This document shows positions 10,139-21,646 of a DNA stretch of 64,000 nucleotides, piece by piece. The position numbers were made by a program, and so were the translations under genes. Position 1 is the stretch's first letter, and each line of letters starts with the position of its first letter. Under the pieces are notes generated by a model. That model was given only the letters and a program-made list of their open reading frames with translations, did not search any database and was not told the origin of the DNA. Location of the stretch: the NCBI RefSeq assembly GCF_003369915.1, contig NW_022881614.1, positions 21,306,336 to 21,370,335 on the forward strand. Direction: 5' to 3'. Source of the stretch: Drosophila miranda. Lineage: Eukaryota; Arthropoda; Insecta; Diptera; Drosophilidae.

Positions 10139-12379
10139 TTCACCCCCCGTTGGAAGGCAAAGGCTTTCAACAGATCCATCCTGAAGGGGCAGAACCGCTA
10201 TTTTTCCAACGGCCCTCTTGAAGATGCTTGCTTGGGCGCAGCTGGCGGCTACGCTGGGATGATCGTCGAACGCAGCAATCGGCGCTTCTTTACGAAGGCG
10301 GCTTGTCGTGATTACGTCTTGATCATCGGGAACCTCTGTAATTGCATAGAATGGCAGGAAATTTGGCAATGTAGAAATTGTTGAAAGTTGAATTTCATTT
10401 AGCGTGGATATGTAGGTTTTTAATATATGGAAAAGTTCGCGCTGCAGTTCCTGATTCTCCGATCGCAGTTTTTCCACTTGCACCTGGCACTCGAGCAGCT
10501 GCTTCCTGCATTGCTGCTCTAAGTTTTGGTACTCCAGCGTTGTGGGTCGAAAATCGTCAATAGAGATGCACGAGGAATTTTCAAAAGCGGTTAAAGCTGC
10601 ACGCTTATTCTCCGAGCTATCAATGCTTCCTGATACTATCCAACCAAGTTTTGTCTCCTGCAATGTTGGCAATTGGGCTGATAGTCGAATCAGTCCGACG
10701 CACATTAAATCGAAGAACAAACCAGAACCTATCAACAGATCGATACGTTGGGGCTTGGAGAAATTAGGATCAGCTAGTTTTAGATTATTCGGCATTGGCC
10801 AATCCTTTGCGTCTACGCCGAAGTTAGGCTGCATTTCCGTAATTGACTTGGTGACAATTGCAGCGAAGGAAGCTCGATAGCTTGCGTCCTGGGATTGTAC
10901 AACTATATGTACAGACTTGATCGAAGGTAGAATGGAATCTCCGATTCCAGAGATGTGAACATAAGACGAGCGATGATCCAACTGCAACTGATCAGCAAGT
11001 CTAGATGTTACAAAGTTTGCCTGTGATGCAGAATCCAAAATGGCACGACATGGGATAAGTGCTCCATAACGATCTGTTACATGGACGAGGGCAGTAGGTA
11101 GCAACACGTTCTGGCTAGGCTGAGATTTCTGGATCGAGGGGGGAGGGCTAGAACACCCGCTTGCTAGAAGCACAGTCGCGGCCTCTTGCTGGATCGATTC
11201 CTCGGCCGGTGAAGAGGAAAATGAAGCACCAGTTCCCGATGGAATGTGGAGTAGCGTGTGATGTTTGGCCTGGCAATGCCTGCAAAGTCCTGACCTGCAC
11301 TTCTGCAATTCATGGCCTTTGTTGAGGCAGTTCAAACACAAGGTTACATATGGGGTTAGGATGGTCGTTACTGAAGGTGATAAGGGTGACAGGATTGTCT
11401 TCTCCCACCTGTTGACTAGGACTTGTTGCCATGGCTGATCCCAAATTCTCCAGCATCCGACATCTCGCTTCCAAAAATGAGGCCATGCTTGACCACCGAG
11501 GCAATCCTGACGTCGGCAAGTTCTCTTGCCATTTCTCCTTTGTTTTGTGGTCCAGTTTCGTGCCTATGGTGAAGATCAGCAACCCATCCGAAATCTCCTG
11601 CGGGTCGCCAAGGTCTGAAGTGCACGCAAGTGCGAATTGATTTTGTCGCTGAGCGCGCGCAAGCCGATAGCTGAGCTCTTCTCCACCCCTTGCAGCCCGA
11701 AAATAGCCTTGACGTGTGCCTGAAAATGTAACAGTTTATTATCGAATCGCAACATTAGCAAATTCAACGCCTTGTCGTAATTCTCCTCAGAAAGTTCCAA
11801 GGAACGAATCGTATCCAGCGCAGCACCATCTAGACATCCACGAAGATATTGGAATTTTTCGATGATTGGTATACGATGGTCTTTGTGCACCATTGTCGAG
11901 AACATCGAGTGGAATTCTGGCCAATCCATGTAGTTCCCCCCGAATCGCGGAAGCTGCAACTCGGGCATTCGAGAACGGCCTATACTATTATAGGCGAACA
12001 ACGACGAATTCCCCTCGAGAGTATGCCGAACCGTTGAATTGGCAACATTTACCGTGCGAGCAGCCATCAACTCCCGCGACAGCCTGGACCTAACCTTGAC
12101 ATAAACATTCGAAAAGTCCAGCCGGGCATCATGGGATAACTGCAGGAAATCCAGCCTTTCAAGGCTCGTTTGAGCGGCATCGAAATCCGCATTCATTCGC
12201 TCGATTTGCTCTAAGCGAGCTTGAAGTTCTGCCTCATCTAACTCGGCAAGCTCTTCCTTGGTGAGAAAGCGATCCATGGCCTTTAGTTGGCGCGCGATGG
12301 ACTTGGCCTTGTGCTTGTAGAAATCTACATCACTCGGCATTGCTGCGTTCGCGACATTGGGAGGCTCAGGTGCTGCCAT
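10112..12379 (-). pseudogene. BEL gag-protease with integrase C-terminal remnant
   Basis: Starts at ATG 12379 with a charged coiled-coil N-terminus, then the DUF1759-type gag region (LQLPRFGGNYMDWPEFHSMF). CCHC knuckles follow (CLNCLNKGHELQKC, CRHCQAKHH), then a DUF1758 aspartic protease with the active-site-like CRAILDSASQANFV. A coiled coil (EYQNLEQQCRKQLLECQ) and an integrase-like end (AVLPLQDGSVESLCLPTGGE) finish inside the LTR. RT and RNase H are absent. This copy has a one-base loss near 11590 and a deletion of about 107 bp near 11343 that removes the first CCHC knuckle. The frame from 11341 to 10112 is open for 409 codons. Confidence 0.8.
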
Positions 12380-12728
12380 GTTGAGGTTTTAAAAGAGTCA
12401 CTCGGCACGACCGAAAAAGACACCCTGTATACGTATAAACGTGAGAATCGAAAGCAAAGGGATTACAGCTAATGCCTTTAGCTGTGCGGCTGTGCGAGCT
12501 GTCCGATTCCGCTTTGTACTCCGCTTGTGTGTATTAGTGAGTTCGCTGCACTGTCTACCGCACTGCACTGACCGAATTGTCGCGACAGAGAAACTAATAG
12601 CCAGCAATGCGTGTATGTAGGTGTATGTAAGTGTGTTTTAGCACCGAATTGTGCTTAACCGCCGAAAATTTGCTAGGGCTAACAAATGTCGATCGCGAAT
12701 GATTATTAATTTACACTGCAACTCAAAG

Positions 12729-12746
12729 ATCACGTCGGGGTCACCA
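12729..12746 (-). promoter_or_regulatory. BEL primer-binding site, tRNA-Trp
   Basis: On the minus strand the sequence TGGTGACCCCGACGTGAT starts 7 nt inside the 5' LTR. It is the exact complement of the 3' end of animal tRNA-Trp including CCA (ATCACGTCGGGGTCA-CCA). It is repeated at 48041-48058. It is a primer site, not a tRNA gene. Confidence 0.85.
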
Positions 12747-12753
12747 AATTTTA

Positions 12754-13125
12754 TGTGGAGATAATGTTTTTTATCCCCAATCGGCCGACTAATTATTTCG
12801 AATTAAATAAAATTCGGCGCAGAAATAAAATTACGATATGTTCTTTAATGCGTGACATCCAAATTGCAAGTGTGGCTTGCCTGCCCTTTACATTGCCGCT
12901 CCGATCGCTAAGCGCAGCTTCGCTCGGCCGACGTCGGTAGGCAGACGCAAAGCGGAGATAGCGAAGAGCGAGCTGGCAGAGAGCGTTTAGCAGGGCAAGC
13001 AAGCGCAAAGCTTTAACAAACAAATGAGTGACATAGACATAAGTAACAAACAAAATAAGCGGCTGAGGGCCAAGAATTAGGTGCAATTTGGCAAGCAGCT
13101 AATCGGCTGGGTTCTGCTCCGAACA
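12754..13125 (-). repeat. BEL LTR (5' LTR of copy 1)
   Basis: 372 bp partner of 9767-10138 with few differences, such as ATTCGG for ACTCGG. Transcription of the element would start here and run leftwards. Confidence 0.9.
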
Positions 13126-13208
13126 GATGGTTTTCCAATAATTTTATTTATCATAACTTAGCTTAACATAAATAAATAAACAAGTGGAAAATATCTTATC
13201 TATTATAT
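13126..13208 (-). other. unknown gene fragment G, distal part
   Basis: AT-rich 80 bp that, reversed, matches 43110-43195 (TTTATTTATGTTAAGCTAAG and ATAAAATTATT motifs). It is the continuation of the block at 18088-18550, split from it by a DINE insertion, and is repeated at 48438-48521. Confidence 0.6.
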
Positions 13209-13842
13209 AAACGAGGGGGAACGTTGTGAGTTGCTGCGGACACCGCAACTCTACAGTTATACCCGATACTTAGTCAGTATGGCTCTCCTCCGGCAGACGC
13301 CGCTAATATTAAACGACACGACAAAGAGTGCGTGCGAGAGAGACAGAAAATCAGTCTGAGCGTGACGTCGGGCGCTGCGTAGCCACTGCAAATTGATTTG
13401 TTCCTTTTGGCTATAAAAATGATCTGATGTGATCCAGATTCAGCAATCTGATATATATGATCATTATCTATGATTCTGCGTTTTTAGTTTTCTCGTATCC
13501 TCAATATTGTGGATGCCACAGATTTTCGCCCTTTGTGGGGGCGGAAGTGGGCGGGGCAAAGTTTTGAAATATTCTTGTAGCAGTGACATATCACAGAAGT
13601 CTGGATCCAAAACATCGTTGCTCTCGCTCTTATAGTCTTTGAGCACTAGGCGCTGAAGGGGACGGACAGACGGACAGACGGACGGACGGACAGACGGACA
13701 GACAGACATGGCTCAATCGACTCGGCTATTGATGCTGATCAAGAATATATATACTTTATGGGGTCGGAAACGATTCCTTTTGGACGTTACACACATCCAC
13801 TTTTACCACAAATTCAATATACCCCAATACTCATTTTGAGTA
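13209..13842 (-). mobile_element. DINE/INE-1-type Helentron, split by CR1-like LINE
   Basis: Reversed, deleted version of the element at 44514-45657. It starts with the 3'-terminal hairpin (GAGTTGC..CAACTC at about 13228-13251), includes a GTCY-type microsatellite, the conserved block TTGATGCTGATCAAGAATAT and the end TACCCCAATACTCATTTTGA. The last bases (GAGTATCGGGTATA) reappear at 18074-18087 after the LINE insertion. The same element without the LINE is at 48522-49156. Confidence 0.75.
13661..13708. repeat. GTCY/RGAC microsatellite inside DINE
   Basis: Tandem GGAC/AGAC tetranucleotides, the complement of the GTCC/GTCT arrays characteristic of mini-me/DINE elements. Length differs from 48972-49012 and 44655-44737. 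Confidence 0.85.
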
Positions 13843-14135
13843 GTGTGGACGTTGACATGCAATGACTGCATCTTTCAAGAGGCAATGCAGTTACAGCACC
13901 GTCAAGTGGCCCGTGTGACACCAGCAGAAGGCTGTTACGCGCGGATCCCAGGCAAAACGCAGCCCTCCTCCCGCCCAACCGACCGAGGGGCGCTGCCGCA
14001 TGACGCGCGGTGCGTAGCCGAACCAAACGCGAACATGCAAGAAAGATAGCTATTAGACTAACATTCGAGGAAAATTAGTACTAAACTTACTAAGAAACTA
14101 AGCATGCAATCAAAGTACAAATACCACTACAGTTA

Positions 14136-16951
14136 CTAATTAATAGAAAGGTGTGTAAGGCTTAATAATTTAATAAGAGGAAGAGAATTAGTGGTGGATA
14201 TAATATGGTAGAGGGAATTATAATCCGAGCATAAGACCCTAAACGGTTCATGCAAGGAATAATTCGATCTACAAAGTGGAAGGAACAACGGTATAAAATT
14301 TCTAGTCAGTCTAATAGGAATCGTGAAGTTTATGCGGCTCAACAGATCAGGGCTGTCTATGTCACCCCTGATCAAGTTGTGCATAAATATCACACCAAGC
14401 ATTTTTCTACGGTTAACTAAGGATGGGAGGTTTACTAATAGTAGTCTACTAGAGTAAGATGGGAGTCTAACACCCGCATCCCAGTTAAGGCCCCGCAGTA
14501 AAAAGTTTTTCTGTACTGATTCTATACGGTCCTGGTGTACTTTGTACTGAGGGCACCATACACAGGAGCCGTATTCTAAGATCGGACGAACAAGCGAGGT
14601 ATAGAGAGTCTTTGTTATATAGGGGTCGTCAAATTCCTTTGACCACCTCTTTATAAACCCAAGCACGCTCATGGCCTTATTTACCATGGTAGAAATGTGT
14701 TCGGAAAACTTTAACTTGGGGTCTAACATAACACCCAGATCATCCACCAGGGTAATTCTCTCAAGAGAACCACCAAATAGGTGTAAGGAGCCAACAAAGG
14801 GCTAGAACGATGAAATGTCATAACTTTGCATTTCGAGGCATTAAGGTGTAACAAGTTTGCACAACACCATGACTGAAAGTTATTGAGATCGGATTGCAAG
14901 CGAGAATGAAATAAAATGTCCTTGTACTGGACACAGAGTTTAACATCATCCGCATACATAAGTACTCGAGAGTATGTTAATACTGAAGGTAAGTCTTTAA
15001 TAAAGAGTGTGAAGAGTAAGGGGCCTAGATGGCTGCCTTGTGGTACTCCCGAAGAAACCTTTACTGGGAAAGAGAGGAAGTTTTTGAAGAGGACTCTTTG
15101 AGACCTAGAACAAAGATAGCTAGAAATCCATCTCAGGAGGTTGGGCGGAAACCCTAAAAGGTCAAGTTTATGCGCTAAAAGGGAATGGTTTACAGAGTCG
15201 AATGCTTTACTAAAGTCGGTGTAAATAACATCCGTCTGTAAGTTACCTTGAAAGCCTTTAATAATGAAAGAGGTAAACTCTAACAAGTTCGTGGTGGTTG
15301 ATCGCCGCCTTATAAATCCATGCTGAGTTGGAGATATAAGTGACTTGCAGAGATGTTGCAAGTGCGGAGTTAAAACCCTCTCAAACATTTTAGGAATAGC
15401 GGATAACTTTGCTATACCTCTATAATTTTTTGCATCAGACTTGCTACCTTTTTTATGGAGAGGAATTATAAACGATTCCTTCCAGATCGGGGGAAGCAAG
15501 AAGAATCAATGGACAGGGTGAATAGTTTAAGCAAAGGTCCACACAGAGCCTCGGCGCAGTACCTGAGTACACAACCTGGAACCCCGTCTGGACCCGGTGA
15601 AAACACCGGCTTAACTAGTCGAAGATCATGAAGTAGGGAACATTCATTTAACAAGGGACTGAAAATGCCGTTCGACCTCGGTAAACCGTATGGGTACGGA
15701 TGACCAGAGTAGCTTTCCTCAGAATAGGTGGTTTGGAAGAATTGGGCAAAAAGATCGGCAATTGCCTGATCATTATTTGCCGACGTATTACAAAATGATA
15801 GCGAGGATGGGTGTGCGGACGTTCTACGCTTACTGTTTACGAAGCTGTAAAACTGTTTAGGGTCCTGAGAAAAACGTATCCTGCATCGAGATAGGTAGTT
15901 CTTATAGCATTGAGCATTAAGAACTGAAAAGTTTGACCGAGCTAATACATAGCGAGAGTGAGAAGTAGGAGAACCCACTTCTTGAAATTTTTTATAAAGT
16001 CTTGATTTTAAGTTTTTTAGACTGGATAACTCTTTGGTAAACCAAGGGGGTTTTCCAGATCTAGTCGGACAAGAAAGCGGGACACAAGAATCGAAAAATG
16101 TGCCAAGAGCATTGTAAAAAATGTTTGTGCCTTTTATGATATCAGTGCACAAGTACAAAGCGGACCAATCAAAATCCCTAATGAGGTTATTAAGCTTCGC
16201 AAACTCGGCTTTACGAAAGCAGCGGACACGTTCGGGCAGCCTACTCGACCGATTCAATACAGTTGGTCCTATATCTAGCGACACCTCGAAAGTAGGGTGG
16301 TAGGCGTCTTCAGGTATAGTGAGCGGAAGGGCTCGGGTTAACAACACTATGGTCGGATCCGATACAAAGCACAGATCAAGCAATCGACCCAAGGAATTAT
16401 TCACATGGTTGACTTGAGACAGGGATAGGTCAAGCAAGCCGTCAACAAAGTCATGTCGTGACATGGGCACTAGGATACTAGACTCGTTTACCGAAGACCA
16501 AACAGTTCCTGGCAAGTTGAAGTCACCAAGAACTATCATACGATCTTTATCAGATAGCGAGGAAGAAACAGCGGTTAAAGCGGACAAGTGCTGCTCATAA
16601 ATTGAAATATCCGAAGAAGGTGGGATATACGAGCAAGTAATGAATATAGCGAAAGCGGGAAGAATCAGTTTTACACACAGGAATTCCAGTTCCTGTTGAA
16701 CTTGGACTGTGAAGTGTTCCGACGTGAAGTAAGAGTCCACTGCAATTAGAACCCCCCTGCCCGTCGAGACGAACGGTCCTTTCTAAAAGTTGTGTACCGA
16801 CCTGCCAAAACCTCGGAACTAAGAATGTCCGGCTTTAACCAGGTTTCAGTAAACACAATAACGTGGGAAGCAAATGCAACACTATCCCGGAAAAGAATGC
16901 TGAGCTTACTACGCAAGCCTCTTACATTCTGATAGGTTACTAAAAGAGAAG
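14136..16951 (-). pseudogene. CR1-like ORF2: endonuclease and reverse transcriptase
   Basis: Endonuclease (GDFNLPG near 16510) and RT are recognisable. RT motifs in order are KNYRGIAKLSAIPKMFE, QHGFIRRRSTTTN, YTDFSKAFDSVNH, SGVPQGSHLGPLLF and the catalytic YADD (MYADDVKLCV near 14950). A C-terminal thumb region follows (FKRWSKEFDDPYITKTLYTSLVRP). The frame is broken by a lost C in the run at 16751, and by shifts near 15480 and 14740. The SHLGPLLF form of the PQG motif is typical of insect CR1-type RTs. There is no RNase H domain. Confidence 0.8.
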
Positions 16952-17541
16952 TTAGTTTTTTGGAAAGGTGGAAGCAAGACGGGAAGTTGAGGAAGAGGAA
17001 GTTGAGGTTGAGGTTGAGGGTGGCACACTGGAAAGGTTTGGAAGGGATATGGGGGGCCTATTCTTCTTCTTAGCCTTAAACTCCTTCACCACCAAATGCT
17101 CCGGCCAAAATTTGGCGGAGCAAATGGTGTCAAATTGAGTTGGGGAGATGCTTATCTTAAACGAGGCTATCTCCCTGGCAATTGCAGATCCCGCGGAGTG
17201 ACCTTTTTGCGCCTCGGAGACTCATTCAGCAGTTTTAAACCGCTAAACTGAGCCTCCATGGCTAGGAGCCGATCGTATTGATTTTTAAAACCAACGGTCA
17301 GCTCCTTAAAGCCACTCCGCGTCTGCCTCATGAAAGCCACCATGTCTTTCTCCACCGCACGGCATGCCTCGCAACTGTAATGCAAGCCATTACGTTTGGC
17401 TATAGCATCACTCACGAGGCCAGAAAATCCAGCGCATTTTGCGTGCACTACGCTGTCGCAGAGCCAGCAGGGGACATTCGGCTGATCGTGGGTGATCTGC
17501 TTCTTACAGCTTTTTTTGGCACAGACCACAGCGTATTCCAT
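16952..17541 (-). pseudogene. CR1-like ORF1, 430 bp internal deletion
   Basis: From ATG 17541 the PHD finger and first 124 residues are open. At 17176-17180 the sequence jumps across 430 bp present in the window-start copy (1083-1517). The junction has a 5 bp TGGCA microhomology. The deletion is not a multiple of three and terminates the protein, so the conserved VFVSRLAP region is lost. Confidence 0.8.
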
Positions 17542-18087
17542 TTTATTTTATTATTTATTTATATATATACTATTATTTGCAAAACAAATTGGTATCAGAC
17601 CAATGTGCCAGACAACGCTCAAAGCGGAATTGGTAAAAAAAAGAGAGCAGAGTGGAGAGCGGTTATAGCGAGAGCTACTAAGCAGAGAGCGCTATTGCTC
17701 AGAAAGTTTAAAGAGCGAGAGAGAAAGAACAGTTATTGAAGTTGAGGTGATAGCGAGAGAGTGATAAAACAACAAAAGCTACCAGACGAGAGCGGACTGC
17801 AATGCAATGTAATGCGTACTCACTCACTGCAACAACACAAACACAAGCACAAGCACAAGCCGACGCCGAAAAATAAAAAGTTAAATAATGTTTTAACACA
17901 AATCAAAAGGCATGCACTCGCGTAATAGAATAGGTTTCCAGATTGTTGTCTGGTTAGGAAGTAAATTTAGAATTTAGTTAGGAAAACACCGGCTGTTTAT
18001 TCAAAACAAAAGGAAAAAATGCGGAGCGCAAAACAAAAACACGTCTGATCACTACGAAAGATACGAAAGATCTGAGTATCGGGTATA

Positions 18088-18550
18088 ATAAATGAATAGA
18101 CGCGTATGTATATCCTTAAACCTAACAACGATATCTATCTAGATTGTTTTCCCGTGGTTTCGAAGGATCGAAGGATGACGATGGCTTGTTTGGTTCGGAT
18201 CTTGCAAGGGGTGCGCTTCTGTCCTGCTGGGATAGGACTCGGTCTGTCTCGACTACGCCTCGGTAATGCTTGGTAATGCTGGATGGAGTCCTACATCTGG
18301 TAGGGGGAAATCGAATACGACTCGGTTTGTTGCAAATCGTAGGGTACATACTCGTAAGTTCTCTGTGAAGGAAGAGATCATTTAAAATAATCATTATGAT
18401 TCGGCGGCTTATGAATTGGGGGGGGGGTTATTTCCGTGAACAAAAAATTCGGCTGCGGCGCTGGTAGCCGAAGACCCTGTGATCTAATCTAGACAGTTCG
18501 TTTGCAACATGTTCGGTGTATGAACTGGCACATCTACGAATATATACTGT
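18088..18550 (-). other. unknown gene fragment G (reversed, decayed)
   Basis: Matches 42471-43090 in reverse orientation, including the block after a TTCCTTCACAG acceptor (AGAACTTACGAGTATG) and the Pro/Ser-rich stretch coding for SEPNKPSSSFD. It has diverged with indels and a poly-G run at about 18419-18428. The sequence equivalent to exon 1 of the plus copy is partly replaced. Function unknown. A near copy is at 49157-49620. Confidence 0.5.
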
Positions 18551-20059
18551 ATGGGGTTACTGTTTTAATTGAGATGAGATCGATTGTTGCGCGGGAATAC
18601 ATCGCGTTGCAATTGGTGCATTCCGCGTCCGCGGTCACACTGATTGGTATTTTTAGTATTTTCCAGTAGTTTGAAGACGCTTTATGGACTCACCCTCTTC
18701 TCCAATGCACCAATGTAGAAATCGTGTAGAAATGCCATTTACAGCCATGTCGCAGGACACATCGAATACTAAGGGCTCGCGCACACTATAGCTGAAAGCG
18801 GAGCTGAAATCGGAGCTGATAGCTGATTTATAAGCTCTGAAAAAACAAACACACTGCACCGGTGCAAGTGCGCACATTGCAGACTGAGCTGAGCTGAAGG
18901 CTGAAAAAACTCGCTGAAATCAGCTCAGCTTAGTTAGATCGATCAAGCATGTTTGTTTTTTCAACAAGCTGATTGCTGATTTTGTTCAAGTGTATTGGTT
19001 CATAAGTGATCGAAAATGGGCTGCAAAACATTGTTAAGCGAAATTACGGTTAACCCAGCGCTGGGGAATAAGCGGAATTATTAAAAATATTTGAATAATA
19101 GTTTTATTTCTATAATTTCTGGAAGGCGATAAATTAAGCAAAAAAGTTTTATTATTTACCATTTTCATATGTCAATAAAAAATATAATATACTATGTCCT
19201 CAAGTACAGTAAACGCTCGAAAGACATCACAATGTTTATTTTTATACAAAATAAATATTAATTGAAAAATGTAATAATAATTCGTAAAATAAAAGTAATA
19301 CGAATACAAACTCAACGGAAATGTGGTTAAAATACACGGAATTTAAAAAAAAAAAAACCAAGAAAACTTCCGTTTGGCTACTGTACGTGCTGTGAAGTAA
19401 TAATTGACTTCAAAATCTAAACGTCGGAAAAAGGCATGTAAAAAAGGAATAACGGAGGTTTTTTTACACTGGTGCTTCTATGGGGCTTATATGAAAACAG
19501 GGCGAACATTTGGTAGAGAAGTTAGTGGAAATTGTTTAAACTTATTTTACAATCAATTCCAATAAAAGGAATATTTAAAATTGTGTGGTGTTGTAGAAAA
19601 TTGATTTATCAATCGGATAAAATTACGTTTTCAGAGCTGAGGGCCGTAGCTAGTAATATTAAACCAAATATTAAAATACGAGGAAATGTACAATAGAATC
19701 GTCAGTAGACTTACGGTATTTTTTGGTATATTTCTGAGGGCTGCCATAGATTTTATCCATAAGACCGCAATAGATCAGGTCACACTGAAACACACTCAAA
19801 CGAAGCGAAGCGTTGGTAAAAAAGTGACAATAATGTCTGCCGATAACACTTCCTTTTCATCAGCGAGCGAGACCGGTCGTGTTTTTTCTTAACAGTCTGA
19901 AAGGTGACTTTTTCCAAGCAACAAAGGCTTAATTAAAAGTTATTGTAAAAATTGGATCATTGTTTATTTCATACAAATCTTCATCAATATATAAATTATT
20001 CCTCTTTTCATTTCCCAAAGGAGAGGTAAGTCTTTGGCAATCTGGTTAAACCAGCAAGT
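18551..20059. other. uncharacterised spacer, AT-rich, probable I-like 5' region at right
   Basis: No recognisable gene. Near 18785-18935 there are repeated AGCTGA/GAGCTGAA motifs, and a CCCAGCGCTGGGG palindrome near 19056. From about 19640 the sequence may be the I-like 5' region: at 19832 an ATG opens a short frame (MSADNTSFSSASETGRVFS) that stops just before the main ORF1. Copied almost intact at 49621-51128. Confidence 0.5.
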
Positions 20060-21644
20060 ATGGCGGACGCCGGTCACTCGGTGTCTGCCAAATTGAAACC
20101 CCTGATCAGGTGGCAAAAAGCGGCAAAATTCAAACCCAAAAAACAATAGCAAAAAACTTCAGTGCTTTGTGTTCAGGTGTGAAAGAGGACATATTCGACA
20201 GCTTGACTAACGAAAAGTACCCAGCAAAAAAGATGCGCAAGGAACAAAAAAGCGACAACACCAATACAGACATAAATAACAAAATGCTGATAGACGATGA
20301 CAGTAACAACATGGTGGAGGCTTCTGACGGTGTGACCGTTCACAATTCTCACACAAATGCCATAAATGGTTTTACTGGAAATACTGAAATGACTAAAACA
20401 CTGAATAAAAATACTAATCCGATTATAAACCCATCAAATGTAGGTATCGAAAGAGAAACAGTGTTGTATAGTGAGTGCCACATCGGTGATGCGGCTGTAC
20501 TAGTATCGACTAAGAACAGTACCATCTTCGAAAACAAAAACACCAAAAATGGCTTATTCTTTTTTGAAAATATAAGACACCTTAAAATCAAAGGAATTAA
20601 AGAAATCGTAGCTCTTGCGCCTACACTATACAAGATTTATTTTAAGGTTTTCAGCGAAGCAAATGATTTAGTTTTAAATGAGGAGTTAAAAAAAATGAAT
20701 TTAGTGGTATTTATACCAAAAGACTATGTGGAATCCTATGGAGTAATTAAAGGGGTGCCCTCGGTTTTTCTGAGAATGAAATTATGGATAATATTACTTC
20801 TAACATAAAAATTAGGTCAATTGAAAGATTAGCAAGAAGGCAGAAAATTACAACCGATGACAACAACGAAACATTCAAGCTCATACCATTAGAAACAGTC
20901 AAAATTGGTTTTGAGGGTTCAGACATCCCAGAAAAGGTATCTCTTTTTGGGATATGTGGGATGAAAGTAAGCATATATGTTCCCAGAGTAAGGCAATGTT
21001 ATAATTGTGGCAGACTTGGTCACACTTCGACCAGATGCAAATCAGCTAGGAGGTGCTATAAATGCGGAGTCGAGGAGTGCAATGGTCTCAAGTGTATCCT
21101 TTGCAATGGGAAAAATCACTCAGCTAGGGACAGACTGATGTGCCCAGTATGGAAAAAGGAGATGGACATTAACAAAATAATGAAAATCAAAAAAATCGCG
21201 CGTAAGGAAGTGCTTAGCACTTACTCAATCCATCAAAATTTTTCGCTGTTAGATAATTATGAAAAAAACTATCCAAAACTCGATATAAATGAGGAAAATG
21301 TTCAAAACAAAAACGTTAAAGCAAATGAAGTTTTAAAAAAACAAAGTTATGCGAGCAGGTTAGTGCAGAGACCTTTGGTTTCTGCACAAAAACCCCACTA
21401 TCACTTAGAATCATATACCAGCGATTCTAGTAATCACGTACCATTTTTTGAAAACAAAGAACTAAAAGAAAACAAATTGACCATTCAACAGATGGTTGAC
21501 ATGTTGTCTCGTTTAGTCGACTCAAATGATGTGTCACATCCATCAAAAAAAGTGACCAGTACAAATGATTACAATATGGAACATAATGCAGACAGAAAAA
21601 TTAACAAACAGAGAGAAACGAACCTTTTTAAAACATCTAAATAA
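20060..21644 (+). pseudogene. I-like ORF1 (gag-like), copy A
   Basis: ATG 20060 begins MADAGHSV; a one-base loss in the C run near 20099 shifts frame, and more indels lie near 20755. The 3' half (20784-21644) is open. It contains CYNCGRLGHTSTRC (CX2CX4HX4C), CYKCGVEECNGLKC and CILCNGKNHSARDRLMC, the nucleic-acid-binding knuckles of I-type ORF1. The stop lies 2 nt before the ORF2 ATG. Confidence 0.8.
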
Positions 21645-21646
21645 AT

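Larger units (their letters stand above)
9767..13125 (-). mobile_element. BEL/Pao LTR retrotransposon, internally deleted, copy 1
   Basis: Minus-strand element of 3359 bp with two 372 bp LTRs (TGTGGAGATAATG...GCTCCGAACA, so TG...CA ends), a tRNA-Trp-type primer-binding site next to the right-hand LTR, and a gag-protease reading frame. Reverse transcriptase, RNase H and most of integrase are missing in every copy in this window, so this is a non-autonomous derivative. The 5 bp flanks differ (GCCTG left, GATGG right), with no target-site duplication, suggesting that the two sides come from different insertions joined by recombination. Confidence 0.88.
13843..18072 (-). mobile_element. CR1-like LINE, near full length, 4.2 kb
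   Basis: Antisense insertion into a DINE, flanked by a 6 bp direct repeat TGAGTA (13837-13842 and 18073-18078); the uninterrupted target is at 49140-49156. It carries a GC-richer 3' region (13843-14135), ORF2 with endonuclease and RT, ORF1 with a PHD-like finger, and a 5' UTR matching 1878-2412. All reading frames are damaged. Confidence 0.85.

Noticed and set aside
10112-11341. Autonomous BEL retrotransposon
   Set aside because: No RT, RNase H or integrase core motif occurs between protease and LTR in any copy.
12729-12746. Possible tRNA-Trp gene fragment
   Set aside because: Only the 18-nt acceptor end is present and it lies 7 nt from an LTR, so it is a primer-binding site.
13661-13708. 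CRISPR-like tandem array
   Set aside because: Simple GTCY tetranucleotide microsatellite in a eukaryotic Helentron, with no spacers.
18653-18877. 74-codon minus-strand frame conserved at 49725-49949
   Set aside because: Conserved only because the whole block is duplicated; the AGCTGA-rich composition and lack of a domain give no support for a gene.
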